A stretch of DNA of 64,000 nucleotides from GCA-2725625 sp964574215 (GTDB taxonomy: Bacteria > Pseudomonadota > Alphaproteobacteria > Rhodospirillales > UBA2165): NCBI GenBank assembly GCA_964574215.1, contig CAZNLR010000004.1, forward strand, positions 94,508 through 158,507, given 5' to 3'. Both the position numbers and the translations under genes were made by a program. A model generated the notes under the pieces. That model was not told the origin of the DNA. It saw only the letters and a program-made list of their open reading frames with translations, and ran no database searches. How positions within the stretch are numbered: position 1 is the first letter of the stretch; each line of letters opens with the position of its first letter. Below, piece after piece: positions 28,360 through 36,722 of this stretch.

Positions 28360-28392
28360 CACCGGACGATTGACTGACTTATAGGAATTAAA

Positions 28393-28932
28393 TTGTCCGG
28401 AGACGAAGTAACAGAAGACCAGGCGGAAGATTTAGCGTTAGGCTGGATCGACCGCTTGGTCCTTTTCGTCGCCCTTTGGATCGGCGGGCCGATGCTGTGC
28501 TTTATGGTGATCGTGACCGTCGTCGACGTTACATTGCGGTACGTTTTTAATTCACCCATCTTCGGTGCCGAGGACTTTTCCAGCCTGTCTCTTTCTATTG
28601 TTGTGTCGGCGGCCATCGCCTATAGCGGCAGAACGGGTGGTCAGGTATCGGTGGAACTGTTCGTCAATCTCATGGGTCCCCGCATCACCGTTTGGACAGA
28701 TTTTATCGTCAGGATTTTCACCATCGCCATGCTTGCCATTATGGTTTGGCGTTTGATCGTGAGCGGTATCGATGCGTCGAAATACGGCGAAGCCTCTTTC
28801 GCCCTCCTGATACCTTTCGAGCCGTTTTTCTACATTTTGGCCGCCAGCATGTTCCTCTATGCGCTGGTGTTGGCTGCCGAGGTTGTTGTCCACTACAAGG
28901 CTGACGGGCCCCGTCAAATGTCTGACTTATAG
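28393..28932 (+). CDS. TRAP transporter small permease, DctQ-like
   Basis: A 179-residue protein with four TM helices and the DctQ pattern (VDVTLRYVFNSPIFGAEDFS). The start is TTG at 28393 with AGGAA upstream. It forms the membrane complex with the large permease encoded ten bases downstream. Confidence 0.87.
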   Translation: MSGDEVTEDQAEDLALGWIDRLVLFVALWIGGPMLCFMVIVTVVDVTLRYVFNSPIFGAEDFSSLSLSIVVSAAIAYSGRTGGQVSVELFVNLMGPRITVWTDFIVRIFTIAMLAIMVWRLIVSGIDASKYGEASFALLIPFEPFFYILAASMFLYALVLAAEVVVHYKADGPRQMSDL

Positions 28933-28942
28933 CGAGTATTGA

Positions 28943-30247
28943 ATGTCCGGAACTCTCATTGGTTTTATTGGCCTTGCCGCGCTTTTTATTCTGCTGATCA
29001 TCCGCGTCCCGGTGGCCATGTCGATGCTCATCGTCGGCTTTGTCGGTACGGCTGTGATGAACGGATTGGCGCCGGCCTATGCCGCACTGAGCGGCGAGAC
29101 CATCGAGATAACCACCTTCTTCCCGCTGTTAGTCGTGCCGCTTTTCGTCCTGATGGGAAATCTGGCGGGCATTTCGGGCATGAGCCGTGATCTCTATGAC
29201 GCGGCGTACGCCTGGTTTGGACATTTCCGTGGCGGGCTGGCCTCGGCAACCATCGCCGGTTGCGCGGGCTTTGCCGCCTTAAGCGGTTCGTCAATTGCCT
29301 CCGCCGTGACCATGGGACGGGTGGCCCTGCCGGAAATGAAACGCTTCAATTACGGCGACAGTCTGGCCACGGGCAGCGTCGCCGCCGGCGGCACCCTGGG
29401 CATTCTGATCCCGCCCTCCACCGGCATGGTGATTTACGCCATCCTGACGGAACAATCGATCGGTAAATTGTTCATGGCCGGGGTCTTTCCGGGGTTGCTG
29501 TTGACGGCCTTGTTTCTGATTTCCATTGCCATCGTTACCAGAATATGGCCGCATCTGGGCCCGGCCGGACCAAGCGTTGAATTTAGCGAAAAAATGCGCT
29601 CCTTGTTGCGGGCGTCGACCATCGTTGGCATTGTGGTGGTGACCATCGGCGGTATCTATGCCGGCGTCTTTACACCCGTTGAGGCAGCCGGTGTCGGCGC
29701 CTTTTTGACCTTTATCGTGGCCCTGCTCCGCCGCACTTTAAGCCGAAAAAATATCAGGTTTGTCGTTCTTCAAACCCTGCGCACCTCGGCGACGGTGTTC
29801 ATGATTCTAATTGGCGCCCACGTCTTTGTCCCCTTCATGGCGCTGACGGAAATCCCTTCCGATATGGTTAGTTTCCTCACCGGCCTGGATGTGGGTGATC
29901 TCGGCATATTGATTATTATTCTGGCCACCTATATCGCCCTCGGCACGTTTCTGGAGGGCATTGCCATGTTGGTTTTGACATTGCCCATCGTTTATCCGCT
30001 GATCCTGGAAATGGGACTTAGTCCCATTTGGTTCGGCGTCATTGCCGTCATCGTGCTGGAAATGGGACTGATTTCGCCGCCGGTGGGTGTGAATGTGTTT
30101 GTCGTCAAAGGTATTGCGCCCGAAGTTCCCATGAACACCATTTTCCGCGGCATCTGGCCCTTTTGGATATCCATGGCGGTTTGCCTGGCGATCCTGGTGG
30201 CGTTCCCGGAAATCGCATTATTTTTGCCGAACACAATGTTCGACTGA
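28943..30247 (+). CDS. TRAP transporter large permease, DctM-like
   Basis: A 434-residue permease with about 12 TM helices, the ion-coupled channel subunit of the TRAP system. Characteristic stretches are FPLLVVPLFVLMGNLAG, GTLGILIPPSTGMVIYAILTEQSIGKLFMAGVFPG and EMGLISPPVGVNVFVVKGI. With the DctP and DctQ genes before it, it makes a complete Na+-dependent importer. The substrate (typically a carboxylate) is not fixed by sequence. Confidence 0.93.
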   Translation: MSGTLIGFIGLAALFILLIIRVPVAMSMLIVGFVGTAVMNGLAPAYAALSGETIEITTFFPLLVVPLFVLMGNLAGISGMSRDLYDAAYAWFGHFRGGLASATIAGCAGFAALSGSSIASAVTMGRVALPEMKRFNYGDSLATGSVAAGGTLGILIPPSTGMVIYAILTEQSIGKLFMAGVFPGLLLTALFLISIAIVTRIWPHLGPAGPSVEFSEKMRSLLRASTIVGIVVVTIGGIYAGVFTPVEAAGVGAFLTFIVALLRRTLSRKNIRFVVLQTLRTSATVFMILIGAHVFVPFMALTEIPSDMVSFLTGLDVGDLGILIIILATYIALGTFLEGIAMLVLTLPIVYPLILEMGLSPIWFGVIAVIVLEMGLISPPVGVNVFVVKGIAPEVPMNTIFRGIWPFWISMAVCLAILVAFPEIALFLPNTMFD

Positions 30248-30285
30248 TATATTTTTACCTTAGATTTTGCAGCAAGGAGAATGCG

Positions 30286-30603
30286 ATGATTGGCGAGCTC
30301 GTCAAGTATCCGGCGCCCGCGGGGTTGAGCCGGGAGGAAATAATCAAGGACGCTCAGGGGGTCGTGTCCAGATGGCAGGCTGAACCTCAGCTGATCCGCA
30401 AACATTTTCTGTGGAGCGACGACAAGGAATGGGTTTCCGGTTTCTATTTATGGCATTCCCGGGAAGCCGCCGAACAGGCCCACAACGCTGAATGGCGAGA
30501 GGCCGTGAAAGAGCGGACGGGTAAAGTCCCGGAAATCTCCTACTTCGACGCCTTCATGATTTTGGATAATGAAACCGGTGACGTGACGGTGAACGGTGAA
30601 TGA
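30286..30603 (+). CDS. YdhR-like putative monooxygenase (dimeric alpha-beta barrel)
   Basis: A 105-residue protein resembling the YdhR/antibiotic-monooxygenase-like ferredoxin fold: MIGELVKYPAPAGLSREEI, FLWSDDKEWVSGFYLWHSREAA and PEISYFDAFMIL. These proteins act as dimers, sometimes on aromatic compounds, but cofactor-free oxygenase activity is unproven here. It sits between the TRAP permease and the TauE/SafE gene, probably in the same transcript. The ATG at 30286 is preceded by AAGGAGA. Confidence 0.7.
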   Translation: MIGELVKYPAPAGLSREEIIKDAQGVVSRWQAEPQLIRKHFLWSDDKEWVSGFYLWHSREAAEQAHNAEWREAVKERTGKVPEISYFDAFMILDNETGDVTVNGE

Positions 30604-30620
30604 ACCGGCTGCCGCCTAAA

Positions 30621-30647
30621 GAACCCGATCCCTAAAGGATAGGGTTC
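30621..30647 (+). promoter_or_regulatory. hairpin just before the TauE/SafE ribosome site
   Basis: An 11-bp imperfect stem (GAACCCGATCC with GGATAGGGTTC, one mismatch) and a CTAAA loop. It ends directly before the GGAG ribosome site. There is no T-tract, so it is not a classical terminator; it could modulate translation or protect an mRNA end. Confidence 0.45.
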
Positions 30648-30660
30648 GGAGAAAAATAAA

Positions 30661-31413
30661 ATTCTTTCCTTACCGATATTACTGCTCCTTGCCTTGATCC
30701 TGTTTCTCATCGGCATGCTGATCGGTGCCGTCAGTCTGGGCGGTATCCTGATGGTGCCGGCCATCGTTCTGCTGGCCAAAATTGATATTCATGTGGTGGT
30801 CGCTTCAGCTATTTTTAGTGCCCTGTTCACGGGAATGTTGGGAACGTACATTTACGTTCGCCGAGGTGCCGTTAATTGGCGGCTGTGCCTGTTCCTGAGT
30901 CTCGGCGCCGCTTTCGGCGCCTATGCCGGGTCGGCTCTCCTCGTCCGGCTAAGCGGAACCGTCATCGAAATCATTGTCGGCATAGCCGTATTGGTCACCG
31001 GGATTCACTCCCTTATGGGTAAGCATGATTCCGCGAGCGAACGTTCCGGTCTCGGCAAAATCGCCACCATTGTCGTCGGATTGATTACCGGTTTCGGGTC
31101 GGCGATCAGCGGCGCTGCTGGTCCGTTGATTCTGGTGCCGATGTTATTGTGGTTGAAAATTCCCGTGGTAACGGCTGTCGCCCTCGGCCAGACCATTCAG
31201 ATACCGGTGGCGGCTGTGGCGACTTTGCGTAACTATCAATCGGGCATCGTCGATTTTGAGCTCGGGTTCCTGATCGCAATTTGTTTGGTAGTGGGCGTTG
31301 CCATCGGCGCGCGGCTGTCCGCGGCCATTCCCATACACGCCTTCACAAAAATCGTTGCCGCGGTACTCATCGGAACGGCGGTATTGATGTTTGGACGGAT
31401 TGTGACCGGGTGA
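30661..31413 (+). CDS. TauE/SafE family permease
   Basis: About 250 residues with eight TM helices. IGMLIGAVSLGGILMVPAIVLL and ITGFGSAISGAAGPLILVPMLLW are the duplicated TauE/SafE motifs. The family exports sulfite/sulfoacetate or other small organic anions. The first conventional start is TTG at 30694, but a GGAG at 30648-30651 is placed 9 nt before an ATT codon at 30661, which would give a complete first helix (LSLPILLLLALILFLIGM). Coordinates use ATT; this is inference. It follows the TRAP block. Confidence 0.82.
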   Translation: MLSLPILLLLALILFLIGMLIGAVSLGGILMVPAIVLLAKIDIHVVVASAIFSALFTGMLGTYIYVRRGAVNWRLCLFLSLGAAFGAYAGSALLVRLSGTVIEIIVGIAVLVTGIHSLMGKHDSASERSGLGKIATIVVGLITGFGSAISGAAGPLILVPMLLWLKIPVVTAVALGQTIQIPVAAVATLRNYQSGIVDFELGFLIAICLVVGVAIGARLSAAIPIHAFTKIVAAVLIGTAVLMFGRIVTG

Positions 31414-31458
31414 GAGACACGGTTTGTTGCCGGGCTCAATCCCTCCTATAAATAAACC

Positions 31459-34400
31459 ATGACCGATCAATGGCAGTTCTGGATCGACCGGGGGGGTACT
31501 TTCACCGACGTGGTTGCGCGGCGGCCCGACGGGTCGTTGGCGGCTGCTAAACTGCTGTCGGAAGACCCCGGCCACTACGACGATGCGGCAGTGGAGGGCA
31601 TCCGGCGGGCACTCGGCCTGTCGGAAGGAGACGCCATCCCCGCCGACGCCATCCAGGCGGTCAAGATGGGTACCACCGTCGCCACCAACGCGCTGCTGGA
31701 GCGCCAGGGAGAGCCCACCCTGCTGGTCATCAATGAAGGGTTCGGCGATGCGCTGCGCATCGGCTACCAGAACCGGCCCGACCTGTTTGCCCTTGATATC
31801 CAGCTTCCGGAACAACTGTATTGCCGGACCCTGGAAGTGGCGGGCCGGATCGACGCCGGCGGCAAAGAGCTGAAATCTTTGGACGACGACTGCGCTCGCA
31901 CCGGCCTGCAAGCGGCCTACGACGCGGGCCTGCGGTCGGCGGCCATCGTCTTCATGCATGGCTACCGATTTCCCGGTCACGAACAACAGGTGGCCGCCAT
32001 CGCCGCAGAGATCGGCTTCACCCAAATTTCCGTATCCCACGAAGTCAGCCCCTTGATGAAGCTGGTGTCCCGGGGCGACACCACGGTGGTGGATGCCTAT
32101 CTGTCGCCCATCCTGAGGCGCTATGTGGATCGGGTGGCGGACAGGCTCGGCGACGCGCCCCTGATGTTCATGCAGTCCAACGGCGGGCTTACCGATGCCC
32201 ACCGGTTCCGCGGCAAGGACAGTATCCTGTCGGGACCGGCGGGGGGCGTGGTCGGCGCTGTCGGTACCGCCGCCATGGCGGGCTACGATAAAATTATCGG
32301 TTTCGACATGGGCGGTACCTCCACCGATGTTTCCCATTATGCCGGAGAATTCGAGCGCGCGCTCGAGACCCAGGTGGCCGGGGTGCGGTTGCGTTCCCCC
32401 ATCATGCAAATCCATACCGTGGCGGCGGGCGGCGGCTCGATCCTCCATTTCGATGGGGCGCGGTTCAGGGTAGGACCCGATTCGGCCGGCGCCAATCCCG
32501 GCCCGGCCTGCTACGGCAAGGGTGGGCCGCTCACGGTTACCGATGCCAACGTCGTGTTGGGCCGCATCCAACCCATTCATTTTCCCAAAGTCTTTGGTCC
32601 CGATGCCGACCGGTCCCTGGACGCCGATATCACAGCAAAAAAATTCTCGAACCTGGCGGCGAAAACCGGACTGACCGCGGAAGAAACAGCAGAGGGATTT
32701 CTCAAAATCGCCGTCGAAAACATGGCCAACGCCATCAAGCAAATTTCTATCCAGCGCGGTTACGACGTTACAGAATACGCCCTGGCATGTTTCGGCGGCG
32801 CCGGCGGCCAGCATGCCTGCCGGGTGGCGGACGCCCTCGGCATGGAAACAATATTTATTCATCCCCTGGCCGGCGTGCTATCGGCCTACGGTATGGGTCT
32901 GGCGGAGCTTCGGGTTTTACGCGAGGAAGCAGTAGAGGCGCCGCTGATTGAGGATATAATCCCCGGGCTGAAAACAAGCCTGGCGGCGCTGTCGATTTCA
33001 GCCCGATCGGAATTATCCGATCAGGGCATTGGCGACAGCGATATTTCAATTTCTCAAAAAGTCCGTCTCCGCTACGTCGGCACCGATACGGCTTTGGAAA
33101 TTTCCTTCGCCGATTTCTCGACCCTCCACAATTCTTTCGAGGCGTTGCATCTGAGCCGTTTCGGTTTCGCCGATCCGGAAAGGGGGTTGGTGGTGGAGGC
33201 CCTGGCCGTCGAGGGAATTGGCGCGACTGAAAAGGTGTCAGACGGTGAAGTGCCGGAAGGAAACGCGGCTTCTGCTCCATTGGGAGATACACCGCTCTAC
33301 CTGAACGGTGAAAAAGTCGTTACGCCTGTATTCGATCGTGACGAATTGGGTAGCGGTGCGAGGATTGACGGTCCCACAGTCATTATCGAGGCCAATGGAA
33401 CAACGGTGGTGGAATCCGGTTGGCAAGCACAGGTCAACCGGTTCGGCCACCTGATTCTAAGCCGGGTTGAGGCCCGGCCCAAAAGTTACGCCATCGGCAC
33501 CGAAGCCGATCCCGTGATGCTGGAAGTGTTCAATAACCTTTTCATGTCGATCGCCGAGCAAATGGGAGCCGTGTTGGCCAACACGGCGAGTTCCGTGAAT
33601 ATCAAGGAACGACTCGATTTTTCCTGTGCCGTGTTCGATGCCGGGGGGGGTCTCATCGCCAATGCACCCCACATGCCGGTGCATCTGGGCTCCATGGGCG
33701 AAAGCGTCCGTGCCGTTTTGCGGGCGCGGCAAGGCACCATCAAACCGGGCGAGGTCTACGCCCTCAATGCGCCCTATAACGGTGGCACTCATCTGCCGGA
33801 CGTGACGGTGATTACGCCGGTCTTCGATGACGGCGGCGGCAAACTTTTGTTTTTCGTGGGATCGCGGGGCCACCAGGCGGATATCGGCGGCACGACGCCC
33901 GGTTCCATGCCGCCGGACAGCAAAACCGTAGAAGAAGAAGGGGTTCTCATCGACAATTTCCTGCTGGTGGAAAACGGGCGTTTGCGGGAACAGGCATTGC
34001 TTGACCTGCTGGCGGGCGGTGCCTATCCGGCGCGTAATCCCCGGCAGAACCTTGACGACTTTAAAGCCCAGATCGCCGCCAACGAAAAGGGTGTGCAGGA
34101 ATTGCGCCGAATCGTCGGGCATTTCGGGTTGGACGTGGTCAATGCCTATATGGGACACGTCAAAGATAACGCCGCCGAATCCGTCCGGCGGGTGCTGGAT
34201 GCCTTGCCGGACGGTGAGTTCGACTATCCCATGGATAACGGCAGCACCATAAAGGCCGCCATCCGCGTCGATCGGAAAAACCGCCGGGCCGCCATCGATT
34301 TCACCTGTACGTCAGAGCAGACCGACACCAACTTCAATGCGCCCCAGGCGGTGTGCCGGGCAGCAGTGCTCTATGTCTTCCGGTGTCTGGTGCAGGACGA

Positions 34401-35061
34401 TATTCCCCTCAACGACGGCTGTCTGGAGCCCCTTGATCTGATCATTCCCGAAGGGTCGATGCTCGATCCCAAATATCCGGCGGCGGTGGTCGCCGGTAAC
34501 GTGGAGACCTCCCAGGCCATCACCAGTGCCCTGTTCGGCGCGGCGGGCGCCTTGGCGGCGGCCCAGAGCACCATGAACAATTTCACCTTCGGCAACGACC
34601 GCTACCAGTATTATGAAACCATTTGCGGCGGCGCGGGCGCCGGGCCCGGTTTCGACGGCGCCAGCGCCGTTCATACTCATATGACCAACACCCGGCTGAC
34701 CGATCCGGAAGTCCTGGAATGGCGCTTTCCGGTTTTATTGGAGGAATTCCGGCTGCGTCCCGGGTCCGGCGGTTCCGGTAAATTTCAGGGCGGTGACGGT
34801 GTCGTCCGCAGGCTTCGGTTTGAAGAGGACATGACCGCCGCCATCCTGTCCGGCAGCCGCCTCAATCCGCCGTTCGGCCTGGCGGGCGGCGGCAACGGCA
34901 AGCCCGGCGAGACATTTATTTTGCGCAAAAAGACTGCAAAAAGTTCTTCAAGGAAACTTCAAAAAATACCTCTGGGACCGACCGATCAAGCGACCATGAA
35001 CTCCGGCGACGTCATCGTTATCAAAACCCCGGGCGGCGGCGGCTTTGGCGGTAATACCTAG
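31459..35061 (+). CDS. fused hydantoinase A/B, 5-oxoprolinase-type enzyme
   Basis: A 1200-residue ATP-dependent amidohydrolase with HyuA-like (about 1-680) and HyuB-like (about 690-1200) halves fused, as in 5-oxoprolinase (OplAH). Signatures are WIDRGGTFTDVV at the start, GFDMGGTSTDVSHY (the actin-like ATP fold), NPGPACYGKGGPLTVTDANV and, in the B half, NAPYNGGTHLPDVTVITPVF. It opens 5-oxoproline (pyroglutamate) or a related cyclic imide/hydantoin using ATP. The C-terminus overlaps the stop of the convergent MFS gene. The context suggests that one of the neighbouring transporters supplies the substrate. Confidence 0.9.
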   Translation: MTDQWQFWIDRGGTFTDVVARRPDGSLAAAKLLSEDPGHYDDAAVEGIRRALGLSEGDAIPADAIQAVKMGTTVATNALLERQGEPTLLVINEGFGDALRIGYQNRPDLFALDIQLPEQLYCRTLEVAGRIDAGGKELKSLDDDCARTGLQAAYDAGLRSAAIVFMHGYRFPGHEQQVAAIAAEIGFTQISVSHEVSPLMKLVSRGDTTVVDAYLSPILRRYVDRVADRLGDAPLMFMQSNGGLTDAHRFRGKDSILSGPAGGVVGAVGTAAMAGYDKIIGFDMGGTSTDVSHYAGEFERALETQVAGVRLRSPIMQIHTVAAGGGSILHFDGARFRVGPDSAGANPGPACYGKGGPLTVTDANVVLGRIQPIHFPKVFGPDADRSLDADITAKKFSNLAAKTGLTAEETAEGFLKIAVENMANAIKQISIQRGYDVTEYALACFGGAGGQHACRVADALGMETIFIHPLAGVLSAYGMGLAELRVLREEAVEAPLIEDIIPGLKTSLAALSISARSELSDQGIGDSDISISQKVRLRYVGTDTALEISFADFSTLHNSFEALHLSRFGFADPERGLVVEALAVEGIGATEKVSDGEVPEGNAASAPLGDTPLYLNGEKVVTPVFDRDELGSGARIDGPTVIIEANGTTVVESGWQAQVNRFGHLILSRVEARPKSYAIGTEADPVMLEVFNNLFMSIAEQMGAVLANTASSVNIKERLDFSCAVFDAGGGLIANAPHMPVHLGSMGESVRAVLRARQGTIKPGEVYALNAPYNGGTHLPDVTVITPVFDDGGGKLLFFVGSRGHQADIGGTTPGSMPPDSKTVEEEGVLIDNFLLVENGRLREQALLDLLAGGAYPARNPRQNLDDFKAQIAANEKGVQELRRIVGHFGLDVVNAYMGHVKDNAAESVRRVLDALPDGEFDYPMDNGSTIKAAIRVDRKNRRAAIDFTCTSEQTDTNFNAPQAVCRAAVLYVFRCLVQDDIPLNDGCLEPLDLIIPEGSMLDPKYPAAVVAGNVETSQAITSALFGAAGALAAAQSTMNNFTFGNDRYQYYETICGGAGAGPGFDGASAVHTHMTNTRLTDPEVLEWRFPVLLEEFRLRPGSGGSGKFQGGDGVVRRLRFEEDMTAAILSGSRLNPPFGLAGGGNGKPGETFILRKKTAKSSSRKLQKIPLGPTDQATMNSGDVIVIKTPGGGGFGGNT

Positions 35062-36338
35062 TTTCCAGCCCTCTCCCGTTCATCGGGCGAGAGTTCCAGG
35101 TTCGAGGCCATAAAACCGGTTTTACGGATAAACCAGCTCCAGGCTAGGATGAAAACGGCGGTGGCCGTTAAAAAGGCAATTTGAAAATCGGTAAACCCGG
35201 CCGTCATACCGATCAGCCATGCGCCGGATGATGGCCCGCCCCTCAAAACCATCCCCCAAATGCTCATCACCCGGCCCCGCACGGACCCGTGGATGGCGCT
35301 TTGCACCACCAATTGCCCACCAATACCGCCCACCGTAGCGCAACCGCTCATGACCGCGGCGCAAACGACCGCAATCCAGAATACGCTGGTTGTGGCAAAC
35401 ACGATTTGTACCGCAGCGGCGACGATCAGGCAGGCCATAATGCGCCGTATCAACCCCGAGACTTTGCCGAAATTCGCCATCACCAAGGCCGCAAATAGCG
35501 CCCCGACACCAGACACCGAACTGAGGATCGCCAGTCCCTCGACCCCCATGCCGAAAACGCCGTCCGAAATACCTGCGAACAGATCCCGGAAGGACCGGAG
35601 GCAGACATTGAAGGCGATGGCCAGCAAAAGAAAATATCCCAGGCCCGGCGTATGACCGATATAGAGCAGCCCTTCCTTGAAATCGGTGACGATACTCGAC
35701 TGCTTTTTCTTTTTCCGACCCGTGAAACGGAGGGTGATGATAAACAGAACCAGGAAATAACCAATAAAACTTACGGCGTTAAAGGCGAGCGCCCAGGTTA
35801 CGCCGACAAAAGAAATGATCACACCGCCCAGGGCCGGACCGATAATGTGGGCGAGATTGAACAATGTCGCGGTAACGCCGAGGGCCGGCGCTAAATCCTC
35901 CCGGGGAACCAGACTGGGCGGCATGGCCATACGGACAGGGGTCCAAAACCCTTCGGCAAATCCCTGGATCACCATCAATACATAGAGAACGTAGATATTG
36001 ATAAGGTCGAGCGCCGCCATTGCGGTAAAAATGAAAGCAATGATCATCAGTGACGCCTGACTGAAACGGGCATAAACCAACCGGTTCGTGCGGTCGACGA
36101 TAATGCCGGCGAAGGGCATGACCGACATGGTCGTTACGGCTTCGGCGAAGGCGATACCGCCCAGCGCCGCCCAGGAACCGGTCAATTCCCAAACCAGCCA
36201 GAAGATGGCGGTCCGTTGCACCCATAGACCGATATTGGAGAACCACCCGGCAATGGCGTAGTAGGCGAAATTCCGGTGCCGGAGCGCTCGGCCCATACCG
36301 TGGGTGGCAAGAAAGGATAGCAGGCCGGAAATATTCAT
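35058..36338 (-). CDS. major facilitator superfamily transporter
   Basis: A 426-residue protein with about 12 TM helices. WFSNIGLWVQRTAIFWLVWELTGSW and VTTMSVMPFAGIIVDRTNRLVYAR fit the MFS enterobactin-exporter/MFS_3-like group of drug or siderophore exporters; the substrate is unknown. The stop overlaps the convergent oxoprolinase stop by four bases. Confidence 0.87.
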   Translation of the reverse strand: MNISGLLSFLATHGMGRALRHRNFAYYAIAGWFSNIGLWVQRTAIFWLVWELTGSWAALGGIAFAEAVTTMSVMPFAGIIVDRTNRLVYARFSQASLMIIAFIFTAMAALDLINIYVLYVLMVIQGFAEGFWTPVRMAMPPSLVPREDLAPALGVTATLFNLAHIIGPALGGVIISFVGVTWALAFNAVSFIGYFLVLFIITLRFTGRKKKKQSSIVTDFKEGLLYIGHTPGLGYFLLLAIAFNVCLRSFRDLFAGISDGVFGMGVEGLAILSSVSGVGALFAALVMANFGKVSGLIRRIMACLIVAAAVQIVFATTSVFWIAVVCAAVMSGCATVGGIGGQLVVQSAIHGSVRGRVMSIWGMVLRGGPSSGAWLIGMTAGFTDFQIAFLTATAVFILAWSWFIRKTGFMASNLELSPDERERAGN

Positions 36339-36495
36339 GCCGGTCCGACTTTTCCGTCAATAGGTTGGTTTATCGTGGCGGCCATGCTTGTCTGGGTTGA
36401 ACCTTCGTCGATCGGGCGTCGAAAATCCGCAATTGAATATTTCTCGGCGGAGTTTCAAGGTCAATTGGGAAGACAGTGACGGACTTTTGAACCAG

Positions 36496-36678
36496 TCACA
36501 CTGATATATTCTCATATATTACGATATACTCTGGAATTAATCTTAACAATACAGATTGCCCATTTCGATCGATTTGCCCAACCCAAGTATCATTGCGATT
36601 ATCGAGATTTCTCAATTGGCAATTGAAGCGGCCATTCTGTATGGCCATCTCTAAGGTCATATGGTTAATTAGGGACAT
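36496..36678 (-). CDS. possible small protein (60 residues)
   Basis: An ORF with MSLINHMTLEMAIQNGRFNC at the start and LLRLIPEYIVIYENISV at the end. It has an AGGAGG sequence 11 nt before the ATG, slightly far, plus a closer GGGG. The composition is AT-richer than its neighbours. It has no homologue I recognise and lies between the MFS and AsmA genes, antisense to any AsmA leader. The coding potential rests on the ribosome site and the protein-like sequence only. Confidence 0.4.
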   Translation of the reverse strand: MSLINHMTLEMAIQNGRFNCQLRNLDNRNDTWVGQIDRNGQSVLLRLIPEYIVIYENISV

Positions 36679-36722
36679 TATTCCCCGGTCCTCCTGAGGC
36701 CGCTTATGGAAAGAAAAATAAG

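Noticed and set aside
31144..32862. A 572-codon minus-strand frame over the TauE/SafE and oxoprolinase genes
   Set aside because: It is antisense to two genes with strong family motifs; its own translation is His/Gly/Arg-rich with no fold-like pattern.
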